NCBI GenBank assembly: GCA_022446905.1
Contig: JAKVBT010000012.1
Span: 40,125 to 104,124, forward strand
Length of the DNA stretch: 64,000 nt
Reading direction: 5' to 3'
From: Phycisphaerales bacterium
GTDB taxonomy: Bacteria; Planctomycetota; Phycisphaerae; Phycisphaerales; SM1A02
Positions 9,238 to 16,406 of this stretch are shown piece by piece (position 1 is the first letter of the stretch; each line of letters begins with the position of its first letter). Made by a program: the position numbers and the translations under genes. The notes under the pieces are model-generated. The model worked only from the letters and a program-made list of their open reading frames with translations, was not told the origin of the DNA and searched no databases.

Positions 9238-10248
9238 TCATGCTGCTTGGCAGACTGTCAATGCATCTGCAATGGACATCTTGGGAAGCACTAGTTTGAG
9301 GATCCCACCAGCCATGCTGGCGGAGATATCACGCACATCGATGTCCTGACCGACGTTGAATTCTCGTCGCCAGATCTTGTTAAAGGACTTTTCGCGAAGC
9401 AAGGATCGCTTACTTCCGGCATAGAAACCAGATCGTGAGCAGACGGCTTCGATGATGAGTTTGCCATCCTGAATGGTCACATCAACATCTTCACTGACGG
9501 CTCCTGGGACTTCAGCCTCGAGGATGTAGGTGCCGCCATCATCAAAGATGTCGACCTTCATTGGGGCCACCTCACTCGCAGGTGCATTGCCGAGCATGGC
9601 GGAGCTATAGGTTCCCAAACCATCCATTGGGCTGTTGACCTGTGTAGCAAACAGGCCAGTTTGCATGCCGGAGAACTCACTTCCGGCGATCCCGGAGACG
9701 CTGCCGCTGATCGTGTTGAACGCTTGCAGGTTGTTGAAGAGGGAGTTGATGGCCACCACATTCAAGATTGGCAGGCCGATGATCTGCAGTTGCTGACGAA
9801 TCAGAGTCGGGTTGACCAGTGCCTGAGCAGCCCACTGACCGGCCAGATGCAGGTTGCGCTGTGCGACGATGAGCAGGGCCTTGGCCAGGATCATGTCCTG
9901 CATGGCGATCTTGATGAACTTCTGAGTCGTCCATTGGCAGGAACCAGCGATTCGATTGAGTTTGGTGACGAAAATCGGATCGATGGAGTTCAATTTTGAC
10001 ACGGCCTGTGTCAGCGTCGGGTCGATGGCATCAAACTGATTGAACATTGGGGTGGAGAACTGTCCATAGGTGGTGTCTGCACCGGACCAGATGTCGCTTC
10101 CAGCAAAGCAGTTGGTGGTCGGACTCACGCCAGTTTGAGCGTCCAGCCCGAAGCTGCCATTGCGGCTGTAGCCGTTGCGGCTGAAGCCTTTGGTTTCTGT
10201 ATAGACGGTGCGATCGATGTTGTTTTTGACCTGTACTTTGATTGACAT
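9238..10248 (-). CDS. Alpha-crystallin domain protein with unrecognised N-terminal domain
   Basis: Residues about 230-330 form an Hsp20-type crystallin domain: MKVDIFDDGGTYILEAEVPG opens it and SMAGGILKLVLPK closes it. The first 230 residues are unlike the short disordered N-terminal arms of small heat shock proteins. They begin with Ser/Gly/Asn-rich sequence, contain a Cys in NCFAGSD, and continue into long amphipathic helical stretches (KFIKIAMQDMILAKALLIVAQ and RQQLQIIGLPILNVVAINSL) without clear membrane segments. I do not recognise this part. At 336 aa the protein is about twice the usual Hsp20 length. AAGGA lies eight bases before the ATG. It follows the crystallin-like gene at 10279-10788 by 30 bases, and a strong terminator lies after it. 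Confidence 0.8.
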   Translation of the reverse strand: MSIKVQVKNNIDRTVYTETKGFSRNGYSRNGSFGLDAQTGVSPTTNCFAGSDIWSGADTTYGQFSTPMFNQFDAIDPTLTQAVSKLNSIDPIFVTKLNRIAGSCQWTTQKFIKIAMQDMILAKALLIVAQRNLHLAGQWAAQALVNPTLIRQQLQIIGLPILNVVAINSLFNNLQAFNTISGSVSGIAGSEFSGMQTGLFATQVNSPMDGLGTYSSAMLGNAPASEVAPMKVDIFDDGGTYILEAEVPGAVSEDVDVTIQDGKLIIEAVCSRSGFYAGSKRSLLREKSFNKIWRREFNVGQDIDVRDISASMAGGILKLVLPKMSIADALTVCQAA

Positions 10249-10278
10249 TTTCGAATTCCTTTAAGGCTGTGGAACCGA

Positions 10279-10788
10279 TCAGGAATCCGACGCAGGTCCG
10301 CACCAGCGCGAACGTTCGTCGGGGTCCTGAGTTCCGGATGATGTGTCGGTACGAGCAGCGATCGACGATCGATCCGCGTCCGCCCGTGCCGTCACCATGC
10401 GGCCTGCAGCAATACCGCCCAAGCCGTCAGTACCGTGGGCTTTGGTGGCGCTTGTCGCGTCATCCGTTTGCCCAAGAGGGATCAAGATGTGCACCAAGCC
10501 ATTCTTGGCGCGGATGACCTGAATCCGCCCACGTGGACGGCGATGCAGTGTGAGTCGAGTGGTGATCTTGTCGATACCCAACTGCACTTCTGCATCCCGG
10601 TCGCGAGAGGACTCAATGGTCAGGATTCGCCCATGCAAGCGAACCGAAATGTCCTCATTCTGGGTCACGGAAAGTCCCGTCATGATCATGAGCCACTGGT
10701 CGGGCAGCATCCGGCACTGCAGGCCGGGATCTTGAAGCAGATTTGCCCAGGTGTTCGGCGTCGTGTCGATGTACGTGCTGTTGATCAT
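10279..10788 (-). CDS. Divergent crystallin-like (Hsp20-related) protein
   Basis: The ATG at 10788 is preceded by GGAG and gives 169 aa. The middle of the protein (about residues 30-105) keeps the order of a crystallin domain in weakened form: WLMIMTGLSVTQNEDISVRL, RILTIESSRDRD, then GLVHILIPLG where the family normally has A-x-x-x-x-G-v-L. The last 60 residues are low-complexity, polar and Asp/Arg/Ser-rich, and carry no I-x-I motif. It is the first gene of the operon with the 336-aa crystallin protein and is preceded by a highly structured leader. It may be an Hsp20 paralogue turned regulator or partner; that is inference. Confidence 0.65.
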   Translation of the reverse strand: MINSTYIDTTPNTWANLLQDPGLQCRMLPDQWLMIMTGLSVTQNEDISVRLHGRILTIESSRDRDAEVQLGIDKITTRLTLHRRPRGRIQVIRAKNGLVHILIPLGQTDDATSATKAHGTDGLGGIAAGRMVTARADADRSSIAARTDTSSGTQDPDERSRWCGPASDS

Positions 10789-10835
10789 GACGGGACTCCG
10801 TGGCCCTTTGAGGGCCGTGCCCTCACTGTGAGGGC
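10789..10835 (-). promoter_or_regulatory. Three consecutive leader hairpins before the crystallin operon
   Basis: Read on the minus strand, three perfect hairpins stand in a row: 10835-10819 (8-bp arms, one-base spacer), 10816-10802 (6-bp arms, CAA loop) and 10801-10790 (4-bp arms, AGUC loop). The last contains the GGAG ribosome-binding sequence, with its two G residues paired, and ends one base before the AUG. This arrangement resembles RNA thermometers of small heat-shock genes, which melt to expose the ribosome site on warming. The same DNA could alternatively be an operator, since the GAGGGC/GCCCTC unit recurs. Confidence 0.55.
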
Positions 10836-11107
10836 GAGGAGTCAAGTCACAACTGGCGTACCCAAATCTGGCACAGCCCTGAGATTCACAGATAACAATC
10901 AAAATGCAGCGTTCAACGTGCATCAGTGCACATTCGCTGCTGAACATGCTGGCACTTCATCCTCTGGTGACCGCATCCGATATGCCTGGACCGCCTGCCA
11001 AGCAAAGTGCCCACGCGCTTATTGGGATGGCGTCAACGCAGGCCTGCTTCGCAAGAACAGCGATTCCAATGCATATGCAGGGCTCCTGCCACGCTGGCAG
11101 CAGATTG
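10836..11107. other. Gene-free stretch between apbE and the crystallin operon
   Basis: Together with the hairpin leader this is about 320 bases without a gene. It must hold the promoter of the minus-strand crystallin operon. I see small perfect hairpins at 10918-10931 and near 11088-11102, but no T-run, no convincing -35/-10 pair and no CIRCE-type repeat. Confidence 0.5.
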
Positions 11108-12016
11108 TCAGGGTCGACAGGCACCCTCAATCACATCAATGCCGTCCATGCCATCAATCACAGTCCGAAGCCCCTCTGCCCCCAACACGCAGGCCGCTGA
11201 TGCCAACGCATCTGCCAAGGCCGCCGTGGGCGCAATGACCGTGATGTCTTGATGGCGACCAACCCATTGGCCAGTCCTCGGGTCCAATAGATGTGACCAG
11301 GCACCATCCTCAACATCAATGTGCTGTTGCTGGAAGCCAGAGGTCGCCACGCCACAGTGTTGAAGCATCCACACCTGCGATAAACCCAAACGCCCGACAC
11401 GCCACCCATCACTGCCCGGCGGCGGTGCGCCAAGTGACATGTCGCCACCGATGTCCACCATTGCTTGCAACACATTGTGATCTGCCAACACATGAATCGC
11501 CTGGTCTGCGGCCCACCCCTTTCCAATGCCTCCGAAATCCAACCAAGGAATAGGCGCACGTAGTCGAATACGGGATGCTGGGATGTCCACTTCCAAAGTG
11601 CCCACGGAAGACGGCCCAAAGGGCTTCGGGGCCGTTGCGACCGAACGCCACCCCCGCCAGGCATCGGTGGCGCGACCGCATCGCACATCAAAAGCCCCAC
11701 CGGTCCACTCCCGGACTGATTCTGCCACAGCAAGCGGCTCGATCAATGTGTCACTGACAGCAATCCACGTGTCGACTGGAGCATCACGTAAGACGATGAC
11801 CTCGGAGTCCGTGCGATAGTCACTCAGAACGTCTTCAATGGCTGCAATGCGACTGAAGGCCGCCTCAGCTGCCCTGCGAGCAATTTGCTCATTGGTCGAA
11901 TAGAGCACGATCCGGGCTTCCGTTCCCATGCGTACGCGGCGATACTCAAATCGCTGCTGAGACCCCATACAGCCGGCTGTAGTCAGCGTGATCAGCAGTA
12001 CTATGGCTGAGATCAT
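11108..12016 (-). CDS. apbE: ApbE-type FAD:protein FMN transferase, lipoprotein
   Basis: ApbE-type enzymes attach FMN from FAD to a Thr in extracytoplasmic redox proteins. The ATG at 12016 is preferred because it starts a lipoprotein signal peptide with lipobox LTTAGC; a GTG at 12067 would put 17 extra residues ahead of it. The family's motifs are present: the early MGTEARIVLY strand, the central DFGGIGKGWAADQA motif, then MVDIGGDMSLG, and the late HLLDPRTGQW segment. The length of about 302 aa is usual. No Nqr/Rnf-type target lies in the window. Its start overlaps the start of the divergent FGE-like gene. Confidence 0.9.
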   Translation of the reverse strand: MISAIVLLITLTTAGCMGSQQRFEYRRVRMGTEARIVLYSTNEQIARRAAEAAFSRIAAIEDVLSDYRTDSEVIVLRDAPVDTWIAVSDTLIEPLAVAESVREWTGGAFDVRCGRATDAWRGWRSVATAPKPFGPSSVGTLEVDIPASRIRLRAPIPWLDFGGIGKGWAADQAIHVLADHNVLQAMVDIGGDMSLGAPPPGSDGWRVGRLGLSQVWMLQHCGVATSGFQQQHIDVEDGAWSHLLDPRTGQWVGRHQDITVIAPTAALADALASAACVLGAEGLRTVIDGMDGIDVIEGACRP

Positions 12017-12791
12017 GTTCGAGCTACCTATCACGCTTGCGGCACTCCTTCTAGGCACCGATGCCACCTATACGCAGCCTGTACCCGGGACCTCACTCAG
12101 TATCACCATGATGCGCGTCTCGTGCGCGGAGGACAGTCCTCCTATCTGGATTGCCCGCGATGAAATCTGCTGGGATCACTATGACGCATTGGTGTACCAA
12201 CTGGACGTGCCGAAGGATCAGACACCCGAAGATGGGGGCGTCACGCGACCGACCAAGCCGTATCTCATGGCCGATCGCGGCTGGGGCCATGCGGGCTACC
12301 CGGCACTGAGTGTGAATCACACAGGTGCTGAAGCCTTCTGCAAATGGTTGACAGCCAAAACCGGACGCCCTTGGCGTCTTCCAACCGAGTCAGAGTGGAT
12401 GGCCTTATGCGCCCGCAGTGGAGTCACCGCTGAGACCCTTCAGGAGCATGCCTGGGTCAAGGACAATGCCAAACGCAAAACACACCCCATCGGAACCAAG
12501 GCCTCCGATGCCAATGGCCTCAATGACTTTCATGGCAATGTGGCCGAGTGGGTCACGACCCAAGATGGCAAACATGTTCTGATGGGCACTACCTTTCTAG
12601 ATACATCCAATGATGCATTATGTGATGCACGACGCATCCCAGTAGCTGAGTGGAACGACACCGACCCACAAATTCCCAAGAGCATTTGGTGGCTTTCTGA
12701 CGCGCCATTTGCGGGTTTCCGTGTCGTCTGTGACACTTTGCCCAAGGACGGGGATGCTGATGGTCAAGAGCAGGAGACGGAAACACCATGA
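12015..12791 (+). CDS. FGE/SUMF1-like domain protein, exported
   Basis: The translation resembles the formylglycine-generating-enzyme (SUMF1/EgtB) fold: a PALSVNHTGAEAFCKWLTA segment, the RLPTESEWMALCARSG motif, DFHGNVAEWV and the closing GFRVV. The usual RGGSW is replaced by LMGTTF, so genuine sulfatase-maturing activity is doubtful; many such domains have other roles. A signal peptide begins at the ATG at 12015 (MFELPITLAALLLG); ATG 12003 and GTG 11988 are alternatives. Its last codon overlaps the next gene by ATGA, so it heads a four-gene coupled cassette with the two oxidoreductases and the TIM-barrel protein. The product is about 258 aa and secreted or periplasmic. Confidence 0.8.
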   Translation: MFELPITLAALLLGTDATYTQPVPGTSLSITMMRVSCAEDSPPIWIARDEICWDHYDALVYQLDVPKDQTPEDGGVTRPTKPYLMADRGWGHAGYPALSVNHTGAEAFCKWLTAKTGRPWRLPTESEWMALCARSGVTAETLQEHAWVKDNAKRKTHPIGTKASDANGLNDFHGNVAEWVTTQDGKHVLMGTTFLDTSNDALCDARRIPVAEWNDTDPQIPKSIWWLSDAPFAGFRVVCDTLPKDGDADGQEQETETP

Positions 12792-14107
12792 CAGAGCAAT
12801 CTCACAATCAGGAAGTGTCGCGCCGAAAGTTTGTGGCTGCTGGCAGCATGACCATGGGCGCTCTAGCAGCCACTGCACCCATGTCCATGGCTTGGGCCGC
12901 AGGTGATGATCGCATTCGTGTGGGCTTGATTGGATGCGGAGGACGAGGCACCGGCGCCGCCAGCCAAGCGCTTCGAGCTGATGATGGGGTCGTCCTGTAC
13001 GCCATGGGCGATGCATTTTCTGATCGACTACAGACCAGCCACAATCACCTCAGCAATCAGTTCAATGAACGAGTAGATGTTCCTGAGCCGCGACGCTTTG
13101 TTGGTTTTGATGCGTATCAGCAGGTCATCGACAGCGGTGTCGATGTTGTGATTCTCACGACACCTCCCCACTTCCGACCAGATCACTTTGAGGCTGCGGT
13201 TGCTGGCGGGAAACACATCTTCATGGAGAAGCCGATGGCGGTTGACGGACCTGGCGTGCGCAAAGTGCTTGAGCACGCACAACAGGCACGAGCCAAGGGC
13301 CTTCATGTCATGGGCGGTTTTTGCTGGAGGTATAACCACCCAAACCGCGAGTGCTATCAGCGCATTCATGACGGGGCGATTGGCGACGTGGTGTCGGCGC
13401 ACTCGACCTACCTCACTGCCCCCCTTGGCACCAAGCCACGCCAGGACGGCTGGTCCGACATGGAATGGCAACTGCGCAATTGGCAGCACTTCAATTGGCT
13501 AAGCGGCGATCACATTGCAGAGCAGGCCTGTCATGCAATCGACAAAATCAACTGGGCAAAGAACGGCCAGAGGCCAACTAAAGCCATCGCGCTTGGCGGG
13601 CGACAGATGCGTGAAACGCCCGAGTCTGGCAATGTCTACGACCACTTCTCGGTGATGTACGTCTACGAAGATGGCTCACGCTGTTTCCATGACTGCCGCC
13701 AGATGCCTGGGTGCTGGAACGACAATACCGAGTACCTGATCGGCACCAAAGGCAACTGCTATGTGAACTCCTGGGGCCCCACCCAGATCATCGAAGGTCC
13801 CAATGCCTGGGAATACGAAGGGCCCAATCCGAACATGTATCAAGTCGAGCATGATGAGCTCTTCCAAGCCATTCGGGGAAATCGTGATCGCATTGATGAC
13901 ACCGAAGACATGATGACCAGCACACTGATGTCCATCATGGGTCGCATGAGTGCATACAGCGGGCAGCAGGTAACTTGGAATGATGCGATTGAAAGCACTG
14001 ACCGCCTTGGTCCAGCGACTTATGAAATGGGCGAACTGCCAGTGATCTCTGTCTCGGTGCCAGGCCGTGCCGGATCCTGGGATGAATGGAATGGAACCGC
14101 AACATGA
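12788..14107 (+). CDS. Gfo/Idh/MocA-family oxidoreductase, Tat-exported
   Basis: This 439-aa protein starts with a twin-arginine signal (SRRKFVAAGSMTMGALAA, residues about 11-28), followed by the NAD(P)-binding Rossmann motif VGLIGCGGRGTGAA. The conserved EKPMAVDGPG motif carries the lysine used by this family in sugar dehydrogenation. Such enzymes oxidise or epimerise sugars, inositols or related polyols; the substrate cannot be read from sequence. The start overlaps the preceding stop as ATGA, and the end overlaps the next gene the same way. The downstream gene is a paralogue, which points to a tandem duplication. Confidence 0.92.
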   Translation: MTEQSHNQEVSRRKFVAAGSMTMGALAATAPMSMAWAAGDDRIRVGLIGCGGRGTGAASQALRADDGVVLYAMGDAFSDRLQTSHNHLSNQFNERVDVPEPRRFVGFDAYQQVIDSGVDVVILTTPPHFRPDHFEAAVAGGKHIFMEKPMAVDGPGVRKVLEHAQQARAKGLHVMGGFCWRYNHPNRECYQRIHDGAIGDVVSAHSTYLTAPLGTKPRQDGWSDMEWQLRNWQHFNWLSGDHIAEQACHAIDKINWAKNGQRPTKAIALGGRQMRETPESGNVYDHFSVMYVYEDGSRCFHDCRQMPGCWNDNTEYLIGTKGNCYVNSWGPTQIIEGPNAWEYEGPNPNMYQVEHDELFQAIRGNRDRIDDTEDMMTSTLMSIMGRMSAYSGQQVTWNDAIESTDRLGPATYEMGELPVISVSVPGRAGSWDEWNGTAT

Positions 14108-15396
14108 ACATTGACCGCCGCACGTTTCTAAACACAAGCGTCGCTGGCGCACTCGCGGCACCCTCTATTGCCCATGCCGCATTTGCATCGGGGACAGAAC
14201 GACTCGGGGTTGGCGTGATTGGCTGCGGAGGGCGTGGCACCGGCGCCGCTTTTAATGCTGTCGCTGCATCCTCAGACGTTGACATCGTTGCCCTTGGCGA
14301 TGTCTACAGCGACCGACTGAATGGAAGTCGGGGCCACATGCAGAAACTTGAAAATCGCTTGAAAGTCACTGATGGCGATTGTTTTACTGGCTGGGATGCC
14401 TATCAGCAGGTCATTGCTCATCCAGAAGTAGATCTGGTCATCCTAGCGACGCCACCACATTTCCGGCCCATGCATTTTCATCACGCTGTTGCCAATGGCA
14501 AACATGTCTTTATGGAAAAGCCGGTTGCCGTTGACCCTGCAGGCGTGCGCAAAGTCATCGCCGCAGCTGCCGTTGCTGACGCAAAGAACCTATCAGTCGT
14601 CGCTGGCACACAGCGGCGACATGAAGCCTGCTATTTGGAAACCATGCGCCGTATTCGGGATGGGGAGATTGGCGAACCCGTGTCTGCAACTTGCTATTGG
14701 AATCAAGGTGGCCTGTGGTCGAATGATCGACAGACAAATTGGACTGACATGGATTGGCAATTGCGCAACTGGCTGTATTTCACATGGCTCAGCGGCGACC
14801 ACATTACTGAACAGCATGTCCATAATCTGGATGCCGTGAACTGGGCATTGGGCGCCCACCCACGATCCGCAACCGGAGTCGGAGGACGACAGACGCGCAT
14901 CGATCCACGTTTTGGCCATGGGTTTGATCACTTTGCGATTGACTACGAATATCCCGGTGGCGTGCATGCAATGAGCATGTGCCGACAAGCTGATGGATGC
15001 GCTGGACGCGTGGAAGAGATTGTGCAAGGCACCAAGGGACGCAGTGTGACTAGCAGTGGACGTGCACGATTTGAGGGAGGGCCGACTTGGAGTTACCAAG
15101 ACGAAAATCCAAACCCCTATGTCGTTGAGCACCGGAATCTCCAAGCAAGCATTCGTGAACAAGGGCCCCGCTTCAACGAAGGCCGGCGAATTGCTGAATC
15201 GACCCTGACTGCAATCATGGGTCGCATGAGTGCCTACAGTGGTAAGACGATCACTTGGGAAGAGGCGATGCAAGCTGATCTGGACTTGACACCACCTGCA
15301 TATGCTTTTGGCGATCTAGATACCCCGATGATTGCTCGACCTGGCACCACGAGCATGACTGACACCCTTTGGCCAAACCAGCAGGAGATTGCATGA
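14104..15396 (+). CDS. Gfo/Idh/MocA-family oxidoreductase, Tat-exported (paralogue)
   Basis: This 430-aa paralogue of the previous gene starts at the ATG at 14104, inside the ATGA overlap. Its twin-arginine signal is RRTFLNTSVAGALAAPSIAHA, the Rossmann motif GVGVIGCGGRGTGAA and the family lysine motif EKPVAVDPAG. It shares with its neighbour the segment around LRNW..FTWLSGDHI.EQ, including the His-rich active-site region, but differs in the substrate loops (for example YWNQGGLWSND). The pair may act on two steps of one exported sugar pathway, or form a heteromer; neither can be decided here. Confidence 0.92.
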   Translation: MNIDRRTFLNTSVAGALAAPSIAHAAFASGTERLGVGVIGCGGRGTGAAFNAVAASSDVDIVALGDVYSDRLNGSRGHMQKLENRLKVTDGDCFTGWDAYQQVIAHPEVDLVILATPPHFRPMHFHHAVANGKHVFMEKPVAVDPAGVRKVIAAAAVADAKNLSVVAGTQRRHEACYLETMRRIRDGEIGEPVSATCYWNQGGLWSNDRQTNWTDMDWQLRNWLYFTWLSGDHITEQHVHNLDAVNWALGAHPRSATGVGGRQTRIDPRFGHGFDHFAIDYEYPGGVHAMSMCRQADGCAGRVEEIVQGTKGRSVTSSGRARFEGGPTWSYQDENPNPYVVEHRNLQASIREQGPRFNEGRRIAESTLTAIMGRMSAYSGKTITWEEAMQADLDLTPPAYAFGDLDTPMIARPGTTSMTDTLWPNQQEIA

Positions 15397-16406
15397 TGAG
15401 CATGGACCGGCGCACATTTGTTGCTACTGGCCTGGCCGGCGCTGTTGGCGCCCTGGCGCATGCCAAGCAAGAGAACGATCCGTATCCACCAGACTTTCCA
15501 CCTGATGGCCCCCAGGATGCGCCTCAAAAGCCCACAGGGCCCACTGATGCTCCGCAGTCCAAACGTGCTCCATGGGAACGCTCTACAGCGGACCCATTCA
15601 CCCTCGATTATGCGCCCCACTTCGGGCTGTTTCATCACCACGCTGGTGGTGATCCGATCGACCAGATTGACTTCATGGCAGAGGCTGGCTTCCGGTCCAT
15701 CGAAGACAACGGCATGCGAGGCCGCAGCGAGGATGACCAGCGACGCATTGCCAATGCACTAGCACGACATGACATGCGCATGGGCGTCTTTGTCATGAAC
15801 ATGGATGGAGCCTGGCGGCCCAGTTTGACTACGGGAGATGCAGGTGAACGCGCCCTCTTCGTGCAAAATGCCCGTGACTCTATTGAGGTCGCCAAACGAG
15901 TCAACGCAAAATGGATGACTGTCGTACCAGGGATGGTGACAGATGATCTCGATGAAGAGGCCCAAATGCGTCATGTCGTTGAGTCACTGAAACAAGCAGC
16001 CGATGTGCTCGAGCCACACGGACTCGTCATGGTCTGCGAGCCGCTGAACTGGCGCGACCACCATGGGCTGTATCTCCGATACACGCCACAAGCCGCGGAG
16101 ATTATGAAACGGGTCGATTCTCCCTCCTGCATGATTCTGCAGGACCTCTATCACCAGCAGGCCACCGAGGGCAATCTCATCGATCACATGAATAGCGCCT
16201 GGGACTACATCCCGTATTTCCAAGTTGGCGACAACCCCGGTCGACGCGAACCGGGAACTGGCGAGATCAACTACGCCAACGTCTTCAAGCACATGCATGA
16301 ACGAGGCTACACGGGCATCGTCGGCATGGAGCACGGAAAGAGCATGGGCGGTAAGGAAGGCGAGATCAAGTTGATCGAAGCCTACCGCACTGTTGACCCT
16401 TCATAG
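15393..16406 (+). CDS. Hydroxypyruvate isomerase-like TIM-barrel protein, Tat-exported
   Basis: The start at 15393 lies in an ATGA overlap with the preceding oxidoreductase. A twin-arginine signal (MDRRTFVATGLAGAVGALAHA) is followed by a Pro-rich linker of about 40 residues and then an AP-endonuclease-2-type TIM barrel. The metal-site motifs of Hyi-like isomerases are visible: CEPLNWRDHHG, LQDLYHQQATEGN, and GDNPGRREPGTGEINY, ending with GMEHG. It probably isomerises or epimerises a sugar or keto acid handled by the two upstream oxidoreductases. Length is 337 aa. It is convergent with the permease gene, with no bases between the stops. Confidence 0.88.
   Translation: MMSMDRRTFVATGLAGAVGALAHAKQENDPYPPDFPPDGPQDAPQKPTGPTDAPQSKRAPWERSTADPFTLDYAPHFGLFHHHAGGDPIDQIDFMAEAGFRSIEDNGMRGRSEDDQRRIANALARHDMRMGVFVMNMDGAWRPSLTTGDAGERALFVQNARDSIEVAKRVNAKWMTVVPGMVTDDLDEEAQMRHVVESLKQAADVLEPHGLVMVCEPLNWRDHHGLYLRYTPQAAEIMKRVDSPSCMILQDLYHQQATEGNLIDHMNSAWDYIPYFQVGDNPGRREPGTGEINYANVFKHMHERGYTGIVGMEHGKSMGGKEGEIKLIEAYRTVDPS

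Noticed and set aside
14593..15273. A 226-aa minus-strand frame.
   Set aside because: It is contained in the second Gfo/Idh/MocA gene, with composition unlike a protein.
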